Shown here: in pieces, positions 16,926 through 25,729 of the stretch
Layout: each line of letters starts with the position of its first letter
Position numbering within the stretch: the stretch's first letter is position 1
NCBI GenBank assembly: GCA_002399405.1
Contig: DHDP01000017.1
Coordinates: 83,099 to 147,098 of the forward strand
From: Treponema sp. UBA4873
GTDB lineage: Bacteria > Spirochaetota > Spirochaetia > Treponematales > Treponemataceae
Direction of reading: 5' to 3'
Length of the DNA stretch: 64,000 nt
Notes under the pieces: generated by a model
What the model was told of the DNA's origin: nothing
Database searches by the model: none
The model's input: only the letters and a program-made list of their open reading frames with translations
Program-made: the position numbers and the translations under genes

Positions 16926-17566
16926 CTGCTGATATCAGCAAACAGGACATGCGGCTGCAGAAAGGTCTGCAGGCCGGTATTACCGGAATCATATTGAACG
17001 GCCTGCTTGCGCTCGGAAAACTCACCGTCGGAGCATTGTACGGAAACGTTGCTATTCTCTCCGACGGGGTGAACAATCTCACCGATGCGGGAACGTCCGT
17101 CGTCGCTGTTACAGGTTTTGCGGTTTCGGAGAAAAAACCGGACGAAGCTCACCCTGCCGGCTACTCGCGTATGGAATATATCTGCGGGCTGCTTGTTTCA
17201 TTTCTTCTGTGCATATCCGCAGTATCACTCATGAAATCGGCGGTCGTTCACTGTATGGCAGGATATGCTGCAGGTCTCGCAGTCCCCTATCCGCTTCTTG
17301 CGGCCGTTCTCTGCAGCAGCATTGTAAAACTGTTTCTGGGCGCCATGACGGCAGCATCTAACGCTTCCGTACAGTCGGATCTGCTCAAGGGAATAGCAAC
17401 CGACAGTCTCATAGACTGCGGTATGACGGCTGCAACTGTTGCCGCCGTATTCATTTCTCCTATAGTCATGATGCCGCTTGATTCTATCGTCTGTATACCG
17501 GCTGCCGTATACATAGGAATTACAGGCGGAAAGATGGGGCTTGATAATATCAGAAAGCTGCTTTAG
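16922..17566 (+). CDS. Short cation diffusion facilitator (CDF) transporter
   Basis: The 214-residue protein has about six membrane helices of the CDF family. Metal-site segments are visible as SDGVNNLTDAGTS in helix 2 and ATDSLIDCGMT in helix 5, and HPAGYSRMEYI lies after helix 2. Asn in place of His in the first site is seen in manganese- or iron-type members. The usual 80-100 residue cytoplasmic C-terminal domain is absent. The frame ends cleanly just before the DtxR-like gene, so it looks like a natural short form. It probably exports a divalent cation. Confidence 0.8.
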   Translation: MTADISKQDMRLQKGLQAGITGIILNGLLALGKLTVGALYGNVAILSDGVNNLTDAGTSVVAVTGFAVSEKKPDEAHPAGYSRMEYICGLLVSFLLCISAVSLMKSAVVHCMAGYAAGLAVPYPLLAAVLCSSIVKLFLGAMTAASNASVQSDLLKGIATDSLIDCGMTAATVAAVFISPIVMMPLDSIVCIPAAVYIGITGGKMGLDNIRKLL

Positions 17567-17583
17567 CAGAAAAGAAGGATGCC

Positions 17584-17946
17584 GTGTATATTACACCGTC
17601 GAAAAAGAAATATCTGAGCGCGATAAAAAAGCTTCAGAATACTGAATCTGAATTGAAGGCCGTCGCTCTTGCACATTATCTGAACGTAAGTAAACCGAGC
17701 GTCTCAATCATGCTCCGTCAGCTTGAAAAAGACGGACTTGTGTGTCCTGCCGAAAGCGGCGGAAATCACTCGTTCAGATTATCCGATGCGGGAGAACGCA
17801 CTGTCCGGCAGATTGAAACGCACTGCCGTATACTGGAAAAAATGTTCCGGTCATTCGGAGCTCCCGCAGCGGCTGCGAAGAAGGACGCGGCCTCCGTCGA
17901 GCCGTACCTGAGCGAGGAAACATACGCCGCACTCTGCTGCCGGTAA
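17584..17946 (+). CDS. DtxR/MntR-like metal regulator
   Basis: The 120-residue protein begins at a GTG with AAGGA upstream. It has the DtxR/MntR N-terminal fold: ITPSKKKYLSAIKKL, then VALAHYLNVSKPSVSIMLRQLEKDGLV as the helix-turn-helix (given here in outline, residues 26-52), then part of the dimerisation helices (RILEKMFRSFGAP). It lacks the SH3-like domain, as MntR does, and the second half is shorter than usual. It is the last gene of the MarR-CDF operon, so the operon encodes two regulators around one transporter. Confidence 0.75.
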   Translation: MYITPSKKKYLSAIKKLQNTESELKAVALAHYLNVSKPSVSIMLRQLEKDGLVCPAESGGNHSFRLSDAGERTVRQIETHCRILEKMFRSFGAPAAAAKKDAASVEPYLSEETYAALCCR

Positions 17947-17968
17947 CCGAGAGCGGCATATGCGCGTG

Positions 17969-17997
17969 TTGACTGTCCGGGTCATGAACAGTATTAT
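17969..17997 (+). promoter_or_regulatory. Promoter of crcB
   Basis: TTGACT (17969-17974) and TATTAT (17992-17997) are 17 bp apart, directly upstream of the fluoride riboswitch. Confidence 0.65.
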
Positions 17998-18004
17998 TAA
18001 TTGT

Positions 18005-18106
18005 GAAAGGGAATGAAGTTCTCCCTTAAACGGTACCGGAAATGCTCCGTTTAGAACTGCACAAAAGCTGATGACTTCTGCACAAAGCGGGGCATCAGTT
18101 TTTTTT
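18005..18106 (+). ncRNA. Fluoride riboswitch (crcB motif) with terminator
   Basis: The leader contains GGGAATGAAGTTCTCCC (18009-18025) and, about 45 nt later, CTGATGACTTCTGC, the two hallmark parts of the crcB RNA aptamer. CTGATG (18068-18073) can pair with CATCAG (18093-18098), followed by eight T, forming an intrinsic terminator that overlaps the aptamer's 3' part. This is the usual transcriptional ON switch, in which fluoride stabilises the aptamer and prevents termination. The crcB gene follows directly. Confidence 0.92.
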
Positions 18107-18142
18107 GTTTAAAAAAAACAATCCCCGACAAGGAGTTTTGCC

Positions 18143-18532
18143 ATGTATAAAAACATACTGTGCGTTGCGGCAGGCGGAGCGCTCGGATCGCTGCTGCGGT
18201 ACGGCATAAGCACGATTCCGGTAAAAACGGATTTTCCCGTGCAGACTTTCGTAACGAACATAATCGGGGCGCTGCTCGTCGGATTTATTACGACATTCGT
18301 CGTTCTCCGTGCAGAACAGTCAGGCGGCAGGGTTTCCGCACGGCTGCTTCTGCTGCTCAAAACAGGATTCTGCGGCGGATTTACGACATTCTCAACGCTT
18401 TCGCTTGAAACGCTCTCTCTGTTTGAAAAAGGCCGATGTACGATGGGCACCGTGTATGCGCTTCTGAGTCTTTCAGCGGGAGTCGGCGCCGTGCTGCTCG
18501 GCGAATTTCTCGCAGAGCTTGCAGCCGACTGA
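18143..18532 (+). CDS. crcB: Fluoride channel CrcB/FluC
   Basis: The 129-residue protein has four membrane helices and the CrcB signatures GGALGSLLRYG near the N-terminus, TNIIGALLVGF and TGFCGGFTTFST, whose Asn and Phe residues line the fluoride pore. It works as a dual-topology dimer that lets fluoride leave the cytoplasm. An AAGGAG site precedes the ATG. Expression is controlled by the riboswitch in its leader. It is convergent with the last gene of the che operon, ten bases away. Confidence 0.95.
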   Translation: MYKNILCVAAGGALGSLLRYGISTIPVKTDFPVQTFVTNIIGALLVGFITTFVVLRAEQSGGRVSARLLLLLKTGFCGGFTTFSTLSLETLSLFEKGRCTMGTVYALLSLSAGVGAVLLGEFLAELAAD

Positions 18533-18541
18533 CACCCCCTG

Positions 18542-20305
18542 TCAGATTTCTTCCGCATGCTCCGTTTCATGCTGCAGGCCGGAAAGACGCGCCGCCTGTT
18601 TTTCCATTTCCGCAGCGGCAGTGTTTATCATCGCCGTCGATTCGGTAAAGTTGTCTATGCCGGAACTTATCTGCCGGAGCGTTACGACAATCTGGTTGAA
18701 CGCTTCCGTCTGCTGCTCGATAATACGGGCGATTTCCGCCGATTTTTCCGAGGTGACGTCGGCCGAAGCTTTTATACCGTTGAAATGGGCGTCGAGTTCC
18801 CCTGCCATATGCATACCGTCCGCAATACACGCCGTTCCGTTTCCCGAGACGGAAACAAGCTCACGTGATGCATTCCTGACGTCCTCAATCCGCTGCCCGA
18901 TTTCCTGTGTGCTTTTCATCGTACTGTCGGCGAGCCGGCGGATTTCCGCAGCTACAATGTGAAAATTGCGTCCGGCTGAACCGGCACGCACCGCTTCAAG
19001 TTCGGCGTTGAACGCAATAATGCGCGTCTGATCCGCAATGTCGTCTATACTGTTGACAATATCGCGGACGCCGTCGATCCGGGTGCTCAGCAGCCTGATT
19101 CCCTCGGTTATTTCCGTGTTGGAACGGTTCAGTTCCTGCAGCTGCGAAACGTTCTGCTGCAGAATCCCGACGCCTGAAGCGACCTCTTCCGTCGTTTCTT
19201 CCGCCCCCGCTGCGACATTGGAAATTCTGCCCGATATGTTGCGGGAAAGTGCATTCGAATCCTCCATGGTAGTAACGATTTCCTTTACGCCTGCGCTCTG
19301 CTCAAGCGAGGTTGAGGAAAAATTCCCGGTGATTTCCGAAAGGTCCGCCGAATCTTTACGGACAGCGGCACCGACGTCTGCGTTTTTTACAAGCAGCTCG
19401 CGGAACTGGAAAATAATGCCGTTCAGAAGATAGATGTTGTACTGCATCCTGTCGCAGATGCTTGTCGGTACGAACACTGCTGAAGATTTCTTTTCAAGCA
19501 CTTCGGTAAGCATTGAACAGAGCCTTACGGTGCTTGCCGTAATCTGCCTGTAAAAAAGATATCCCAGAAAACAGCACAGGAACATGTTTACAAAACAAAT
19601 TCCCGCCATCCGCCCGATCTGCATAAGAGGTGTCGGAACATAGCCGTTAATGGAACCGTATCCCTGGCAAAGAACAAGAAAAACCAGAACGCCCGTGAAA
19701 AGGACCGGCAGTATGAGATACAAAACACAGCGGAGTCTCAGATGCAGCCCGAACTGCTTTTTCTCTTCCGCATATTTTTCATCGATTCCCTGCCTGACAA
19801 GTTCCTCCGCATATTCGGAGCATACACGTTCCGAATATGCAAGCGTAAACAGCCCCGCGTTATATGAACCGAAAAGGCAGGCCGCATACGACATTGCATC
19901 CGTTTTCCAGTCTATCCCCATCGCAGGTACAAAATGATATCCGAGAGCCATAAGCGTAGCGCATATAAAAAAATAGACGAACGTCTGAAATGCTTTTTTA
20001 AAAGGAAATTCCATGATGTCTTCAAACAGTGCCGTCCGGTCCGCATAATCATACGTTCCGCCATTCCGCCAGTCGGTTATCCGTGCGGTCAATTTCTTCG
20101 TCAGAATACTGTTTGTGAGCGGGGAAAAAACAAATTCCGCAAATACAACGATTACGGCAACGATCAGTACGGCCCACGGCAGCTGCCGCAGCCGGAGATA
20201 TATGAAAAAGGCCGCATAAATGAAAATCAGGAGTGCCGCGCATAAATTAGGTTTCAGGCCTTCCCGCAATATCCGTTTGTTAAAAAGTTCCTGTGTGTTA
20301 TTCAT
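18542..20305 (-). CDS. 6-TM chemoreceptor, fourth of the che operon
   Basis: The 587-residue receptor has about six hydrophobic helices in the first 260 residues (near 18-38, 44-62, 108-130, 138-158, 195-217 and 236-258). The loops are short, so there is no periplasmic Cache or 4HB sensor. The signalling domain tip reads IADQTRIIAFNAELEAVRAG followed by RNFHIVAAEIRRLAD, which differs from the canonical NAAIEAARAG form. The start at 20305 has GGAG upstream and overlaps the previous gene by 8 bp; a start nine codons earlier would extend the overlap. It is the last gene of the operon and the only one of the four paralogues to keep Arg in ExxR. Confidence 0.88.
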   Translation of the reverse strand: MNNTQELFNKRILREGLKPNLCAALLIFIYAAFFIYLRLRQLPWAVLIVAVIVVFAEFVFSPLTNSILTKKLTARITDWRNGGTYDYADRTALFEDIMEFPFKKAFQTFVYFFICATLMALGYHFVPAMGIDWKTDAMSYAACLFGSYNAGLFTLAYSERVCSEYAEELVRQGIDEKYAEEKKQFGLHLRLRCVLYLILPVLFTGVLVFLVLCQGYGSINGYVPTPLMQIGRMAGICFVNMFLCCFLGYLFYRQITASTVRLCSMLTEVLEKKSSAVFVPTSICDRMQYNIYLLNGIIFQFRELLVKNADVGAAVRKDSADLSEITGNFSSTSLEQSAGVKEIVTTMEDSNALSRNISGRISNVAAGAEETTEEVASGVGILQQNVSQLQELNRSNTEITEGIRLLSTRIDGVRDIVNSIDDIADQTRIIAFNAELEAVRAGSAGRNFHIVAAEIRRLADSTMKSTQEIGQRIEDVRNASRELVSVSGNGTACIADGMHMAGELDAHFNGIKASADVTSEKSAEIARIIEQQTEAFNQIVVTLRQISSGIDNFTESTAMINTAAAEMEKQAARLSGLQHETEHAEEI

Positions 20306-22097
20306 GTATACGCTCCGTCTCCTGCACCGCATTCTGTTGTGTCACAGGCTGCTCTGCGGAATCTGTTCCGCCGTCTCCGTCAGCCGTTCCGAGTTTGTCG
20401 GCACCCGAGTGAAGTCTCGAGGCAGTTCCGGTAATGCGCCGGGCAGCTCCGGTAAAACTTTCGACTCCTGCGCTGATTTGCCGGAGCGTAACGACAATCT
20501 GCTCAAAGGCCGCTGTCTGCTGCCGTACGAGCTGTTTTATTTCCTCATCATCCGCGGCATTCGTTTCCGCCGATACGCTGATGTGAGCAAACCGGTCTTC
20601 AAGCGTACCCGCAAGTTTCATGACCTGTTCGACCTTTTCGGAACTGCTCTGCGAAAGCGCAATCAGATTATCCGAAGCCGTACGGATTTCGTTGATACGA
20701 TCCTTGATTTCTCCGGTACTGTCCATCGTATTGTTCGCCAGACGCCGTATCTCAACCGAAACACTGCGGAAGTCGTTTCCCGCGTCGTGCACTCCCGCGG
20801 CTTCAAGTTCCGCGTTGAATGCGATTATCTTCGTCTGGTCCGCAATGGAACTGATTAACGTAACAATTTCCCCTATTCCGTTTATTCTCCGGCTGAGCTC
20901 CCGTATTCCGCGTATGGTCGATTCACTGGCATCCGCAATACGCGTCATTTTTTCAAGATGCTCCTTGAGCACCGCAGAGCCGGAAACGACATCATCGGTC
21001 GTTTTCCGGGCGGCAGTTACAACGTCGCCGATGCGGTTCCCGATGTCATGCGACTGTCTGTTTACGTTTTCCATTGTGGCGACAATTTCGCGGGAACCGG
21101 CGGACTGCTCAAGTGCGGACGAAGAAGTCTGATTTGACACGGCCATAAGCTCTGCGGAGGAATTCATAATAATCCGTCCGATGTCCGCCGAACGTGCAAG
21201 AATCGAACGGAACAGCAGAAGCATCCTGTTCACCAGATAAAAGTTATATGCAATTTCGTCGCTGATATCGGTATTCAGAAGCTGCGCCCGCATAACGTCG
21301 CCCTGCTTCATAGCCTCGAGAACGAAAGACATATTTTTATTCGTCTCCTTTATGTGCACATAAAACAGCACGGCCAGAACCGTCTGAATAATAAAATTAA
21401 TAACAAGGACGAGCGCCATCCGCGTAAACTGAACTGCCTTCTGCGGCCACAGCGACGGATTGCCCAAAGGAACGTACGACATGACAAGAATCAGAACGGA
21501 TATGACAGTGGTGCAGCAGACCGGTATGACTATATGTTCAATAAGCTGGCGGCGGAGAGACAGGCCGAAACATTTCCTGCGCATGACGTACTCATTGTCG
21601 ATTCCCTGCGATACGATTCTGTATGCGATAGCGGAACAGCGTTTTCTCCAGAAATTTTCAGTTATGAATCCGGACACAAAAGTGCCGAACAGACACGCGG
21701 CAAACGACATAAGATTCTCGTAGTTCGGCACATCGAGAATTTTTTTGTACAGCAGAAACAGCATACAGGAACACACGAAATAGAACGACACGTTTTCCTG
21801 CTGCATTTTTCCCGGAAACCGGACGACAGCCTCAAGCAGCTGCGTGCGTTCCTTTTCATCAAGCCCGTTCTTTTCCCAGTCTTCAATTCTGACCGACAGG
21901 CCGTGTGAAAAAAGACGGTTCACGAAGGGCGCGACGGTAAACTGAGCCGCAATAACTATTCCGGCAACAATGACGATTGCCGGAAGCAGCCAGGAAAGCG
22001 GCAGCCGTGTGATGACAGCCGAATATATGAACACAAGAAAAGCGCAGGTAAGATTCAGAACAAGCGTTTCCCTGAACACGCTTTTTTCGAGGGTCAT
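20298..22097 (-). CDS. 6-TM chemoreceptor, third of the che operon
   Basis: The 599-residue paralogue has the same plan: about six membrane helices up to residue 265, then the coiled-coil signalling domain with tip IADQTKIIAFNAELEAAGVH followed by NDFRSVSVEIRRLAN. The canonical Arg of the tip is replaced by Gly, and the AGExGxGF turn is lost. AGGAGG lies before the ATG, which overlaps the previous stop as ATGA. The C-terminus has no obvious CheR-tethering pentapeptide. Confidence 0.88.
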   Translation of the reverse strand: MTLEKSVFRETLVLNLTCAFLVFIYSAVITRLPLSWLLPAIVIVAGIVIAAQFTVAPFVNRLFSHGLSVRIEDWEKNGLDEKERTQLLEAVVRFPGKMQQENVSFYFVCSCMLFLLYKKILDVPNYENLMSFAACLFGTFVSGFITENFWRKRCSAIAYRIVSQGIDNEYVMRRKCFGLSLRRQLIEHIVIPVCCTTVISVLILVMSYVPLGNPSLWPQKAVQFTRMALVLVINFIIQTVLAVLFYVHIKETNKNMSFVLEAMKQGDVMRAQLLNTDISDEIAYNFYLVNRMLLLFRSILARSADIGRIIMNSSAELMAVSNQTSSSALEQSAGSREIVATMENVNRQSHDIGNRIGDVVTAARKTTDDVVSGSAVLKEHLEKMTRIADASESTIRGIRELSRRINGIGEIVTLISSIADQTKIIAFNAELEAAGVHDAGNDFRSVSVEIRRLANNTMDSTGEIKDRINEIRTASDNLIALSQSSSEKVEQVMKLAGTLEDRFAHISVSAETNAADDEEIKQLVRQQTAAFEQIVVTLRQISAGVESFTGAARRITGTASRLHSGADKLGTADGDGGTDSAEQPVTQQNAVQETERIHE

Positions 22098-23935
22098 TTT
22101 TGACCTCCTTCTTCGGAATTATTTTTTTCGGAACCTGAGTCAGTCAGTTTTCCGAGTCTGTCGGCTGCCTGTCTGAGACTTGCGGCCGCACCCGATATAG
22201 TCTGCGTAGAACTGCTGAAGTTCTCGACTCCTGCGCTGATCTGCCGGAGCGTGACGACAATCTGCTCGAATGCTGCTGTCTGCTGCCTGATAATCTGTCC
22301 TATTTCGTCGGACGAAGCCGCCGTCTGTTCGGAAGAGCGCCTGATATCGTCGAACTTGTTTTCGAACGTCCGGGTAAGTCTGCTTCCCTCCGCTATTTTT
22401 TCCATGCAGCTCCGGGCAGTAATAATAAGGCCGTCGCTTGAAGCCTGAATTTCCTGTATCTGCTCCTTTATTTTTCCGGTCGATTCCATGGTACTGTCAG
22501 CAAGCGCCCTGATTTCTCCCGCGACATTGCGGAAACTGCATTCGGATTCGCTCACGCCGGCGGATTCGAGTTCCGCGTTGAAAGCGATTATTTTCGTCTG
22601 GTCCGTAACGCTGTTAATCATTGTTACAATATCCCAAATGCAGTTGATTTTATCGCACAATTCCTGAATCCCGGCGATGGTCGTGTGATTGGCTTCGGTA
22701 ATTTCCTGCATTTTCTTCAGATTTTCCCGTACCGTTTCGGAGCCGGACTCGACATCCTGTGACGTCCTGCGGGCAACCGCGTGCACTTCGTCTATTTTAC
22801 TTTCCACGCTGCGCGAAAGATGATCCGTTTCTTCCATCGTCGCAAGTATTTCTCTGACTCCGGCGGACTGTTCCATGGATGTGCTTGCGGTCTCCCCTGA
22901 AATGGCGCCGAGCTCCTGCGCCGCTTTTTCGACGCGGCAGCCGATACCGGCCGTCCGTTCCAGAATCAGGCGGAAAAGAATGATTGTCCTGTTAATCAGG
23001 TACATAGTATAGGACATGTCGTTTGAAAGATCTGTCGGAACAAGCGCTGCGTGCGTCACATTGCTGCTGTTCATTCCTGACAGAGCATCCTGCATCTGAG
23101 TCGTATAGGTTGCTATGCGGCGGAAATACAGAAACGCGAGTACGGACAGCACACCGATATTGGTACATGAGACGAACGCCATCCGCACCATTTGCACCGA
23201 AGCGGAAGGTCTATCCCGGAAAAAATATCCCTGCGCTTCCGGCCCGGATAGATGAAGCGAAAGGACCGCGCCGTTGTCATGAATGACGACCGGAACATAT
23301 CCCGCCTTTACGACAAGGAATGCGAGGAGTCCCGAATATACTGTGGGAATTACGATATAAAGTATGAACAGCATTCTGAGGGACAACCCGAAATAGTGAT
23401 GTTTCATCACGCCGTTCCACGAAACACCATGAGCGATGATATCCCCGGCTTCGGCGGAACAAATCCGCTCGGAAAAAGCGAGCGCCAGCAGCATGGAAAT
23501 ATAGGCCCCGAAAATACAGGCCGTAAAAGACAACAGGTTGACGAATGGATCAAGGTGCAGCACCCTGTCGTATACAAATGCGAGAACGCAGGCACAGAGC
23601 AGAAAATAAATAAAAGTCTCCGCACCCTTGAGGGCCGGATATGCCATGACTTTCCGAAGCAGACAGGTCCGCCCTGCCTCGTCGTTTTTTCCGGTTTTCC
23701 AGCATTCAAGCTGCGCCGAAAGTTTCCGGCTGACGAGAAAATTTGTTAATGGCGCGAATATGAACTGAGCTGAGGCAATAATAATTACGGCAATGCAGAA
23801 AGCGGAAAGTCCCGTCTTAACCGGCATGCTGATAACGCAGGCGGAATACAGAAATATGAAAAGCGCAGAAAATAAATTAGGAATGACGCCGGCTCTGAAC
23901 ATGCGGTGCTGAAAATCGGAATATGTATAACTCAT
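22094..23935 (-). CDS. 6-TM chemoreceptor, second of the che operon
   Basis: The 613-residue paralogue has six membrane helices, with a somewhat longer loop before the last one (about residues 215-245). The signalling domain tip is VTDQTKIIAFNAELESAGVS followed by CSFRNVAGEIRALAD. As in its neighbours, NAELE replaces NAAIE, and Arg and the glycine-rich turn are missing. Its start overlaps the upstream stop as ATGA. All four share an NLFSALFIFLYSA-like first helix, so they arose by tandem duplication. Confidence 0.88.
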   Translation of the reverse strand: MSYTYSDFQHRMFRAGVIPNLFSALFIFLYSACVISMPVKTGLSAFCIAVIIIASAQFIFAPLTNFLVSRKLSAQLECWKTGKNDEAGRTCLLRKVMAYPALKGAETFIYFLLCACVLAFVYDRVLHLDPFVNLLSFTACIFGAYISMLLALAFSERICSAEAGDIIAHGVSWNGVMKHHYFGLSLRMLFILYIVIPTVYSGLLAFLVVKAGYVPVVIHDNGAVLSLHLSGPEAQGYFFRDRPSASVQMVRMAFVSCTNIGVLSVLAFLYFRRIATYTTQMQDALSGMNSSNVTHAALVPTDLSNDMSYTMYLINRTIILFRLILERTAGIGCRVEKAAQELGAISGETASTSMEQSAGVREILATMEETDHLSRSVESKIDEVHAVARRTSQDVESGSETVRENLKKMQEITEANHTTIAGIQELCDKINCIWDIVTMINSVTDQTKIIAFNAELESAGVSESECSFRNVAGEIRALADSTMESTGKIKEQIQEIQASSDGLIITARSCMEKIAEGSRLTRTFENKFDDIRRSSEQTAASSDEIGQIIRQQTAAFEQIVVTLRQISAGVENFSSSTQTISGAAASLRQAADRLGKLTDSGSEKNNSEEGGQK

Positions 23936-25704
23936 TTTTTACCGTCCTCTGATTGCGTTCGAATCGCTTCAAGCTCTGCCGTAATCTGCCGCAGATTGTC
24001 AGCTGAAAAACTGATAGTCTGTGTCGACGCTGAAAAGTTATCTATTCCCGCGCTGATTTGCTGCAAAGTCGTTACTACCTGCGTAAAGGATGCTGCCTGC
24101 TCGTCGATAATCTGCTGTATTTCGGCTGCGCTCTCCGCAGTAATCTCGCTCGACGTGCGGATTCCTTTGAACTTATCCTCAAGAGCGGAGAACAATTCGC
24201 TCCCTTCGCGGATTTTTTCGGTTCCGCCTTCGCTCGTTATTATCAGATTGTCCGACGAATGCTGTATCGCGGTAATACGGTCCCCTATTTCATGCGTTGA
24301 AAGGGCAATAGACTCCGCAAGCCTGCGGATTTCATTAGCAACGATGTGAAAGTTCTGTCCGCCTTCTCCCGCAGTGGAAGCTTCCAGTTCCGCATTGAAT
24401 GCGATGATCCTGGTTTTATCGGCTATCGTATTAATAATATTAACGACACTCCAAACATTTTCGATTTTTTCGCTGAGCGCTTTGATTCCCGTAATCGTCT
24501 CGAGGTTCGCTTCGGTGATTTCGGTCATTTTCCGCATATTGCCGGAAAGGACCGAAAAGCTTTCCTCCGTGTTCTCCGCGGCCGTTCTCGCAGCCGACGT
24601 TACGTCCGCGATGCGGGAGGAAATGGTATGCTCAAGCGATTCTGCGTCTTCCATAGTGGAAACACATTCTTTAACTCCGGCGGCCTGCTCGACGGAAGTC
24701 GCCGCCGTTTCTTTTGAAGAAACTGACAGTTCCTGCGTGGATGCAAGCACGCTGCGGCTCGTCGTTTCCGCGTCTTCCGTAATCGAACGGAGCCATCGTA
24801 AAATATCGTTGACAAGATACAGACAGTACGCGGTTTCATCTCCCAGATTCGTCGGCAGACTCCCCGCTTCCGACAGGACACCGGCATTCATTTTTTCGAG
24901 GATCGCCGTTATGCGCTGCATCGATTTTGTAATCCGGCTGTACAGCAGGCTCGATAAAAGAACGGAAAGGGCCGTATTCAGAATAACAATCAGCGCCATG
25001 TTGAGTGTCTGATTATCCGAATATATGTCGGACTGGTATATTTTCCACAATACGAAGAACTGAAGGATATTAGTCAGGACGGCAGGCACAATGCTGTGCA
25101 GTATCACAAGCCGTTTTATTCCCGGCCCGAAAAAATGTTTTCTGCGGATTACGGAATCGTCAACACCCCGGGAAACCAGCAGCGTTGCGTAGCGCGAACA
25201 GAGCTGTTCGGCATAAGTGTACGCAAGGACACCCGCGTTGAACGCGCCGTACAAACAGGCAATAAGTGAAAAAACCGTCACGGAAAAACTTATACCGAAC
25301 AGGAAATAAAACGACATAACCCAGCAGCCGATTCCCAGAACAAAGACAAGCACCACCTGTATGCAGATTGCTGCCGGGCATCTCATCAGTCTTTCAACGA
25401 GACCCGTGCGTTCCGCAGCCGAAAGACCGACAGATTCCTCGCGGTTCAGCAGCCCGGTGATTTTAACGGTCAAAAGATGATTTGTCCGCGGAGCGACTAT
25501 GAACTGCAGGACAATAATAATAATTCCGGCAAGAACTCCCAGCTCGATTGTTTTCTGCTGACCGATAAGTCCGAACGGAATTCCCGCGAAATACAGCGTA
25601 TACAGCGAAACAATAAGTGCCGCCGTAATATTCGGCACCCGTCCGGCATCCATCATCTGTCTTTCAAAACTCTTGCGTATCTGTCCGTTTCTGTACTTTC
25701 CCAT
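23932..25704 (-). CDS. 6-TM chemoreceptor, first of the che operon
   Basis: The 590-residue receptor has a 30-residue cytoplasmic N-terminus, about six membrane helices to residue 250, and a signalling domain with tip IADKTRIIAFNAELEASTAG followed by QNFHIVANEIRRLAE. It keeps TAGEGG in the turn but lacks the Arg. It starts 25 bp after the cyclase stop with AAAGGA upstream. What it senses is unclear: with hardly any periplasmic mass the signal may be within the membrane, such as redox state, lipid or a membrane-soluble compound. Confidence 0.88.
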   Translation of the reverse strand: MGKYRNGQIRKSFERQMMDAGRVPNITAALIVSLYTLYFAGIPFGLIGQQKTIELGVLAGIIIIVLQFIVAPRTNHLLTVKITGLLNREESVGLSAAERTGLVERLMRCPAAICIQVVLVFVLGIGCWVMSFYFLFGISFSVTVFSLIACLYGAFNAGVLAYTYAEQLCSRYATLLVSRGVDDSVIRRKHFFGPGIKRLVILHSIVPAVLTNILQFFVLWKIYQSDIYSDNQTLNMALIVILNTALSVLLSSLLYSRITKSMQRITAILEKMNAGVLSEAGSLPTNLGDETAYCLYLVNDILRWLRSITEDAETTSRSVLASTQELSVSSKETAATSVEQAAGVKECVSTMEDAESLEHTISSRIADVTSAARTAAENTEESFSVLSGNMRKMTEITEANLETITGIKALSEKIENVWSVVNIINTIADKTRIIAFNAELEASTAGEGGQNFHIVANEIRRLAESIALSTHEIGDRITAIQHSSDNLIITSEGGTEKIREGSELFSALEDKFKGIRTSSEITAESAAEIQQIIDEQAASFTQVVTTLQQISAGIDNFSASTQTISFSADNLRQITAELEAIRTQSEDGKK

Positions 25705-25729
25705 ATTGCTTTCCTTTTCCGGGTCCTGT

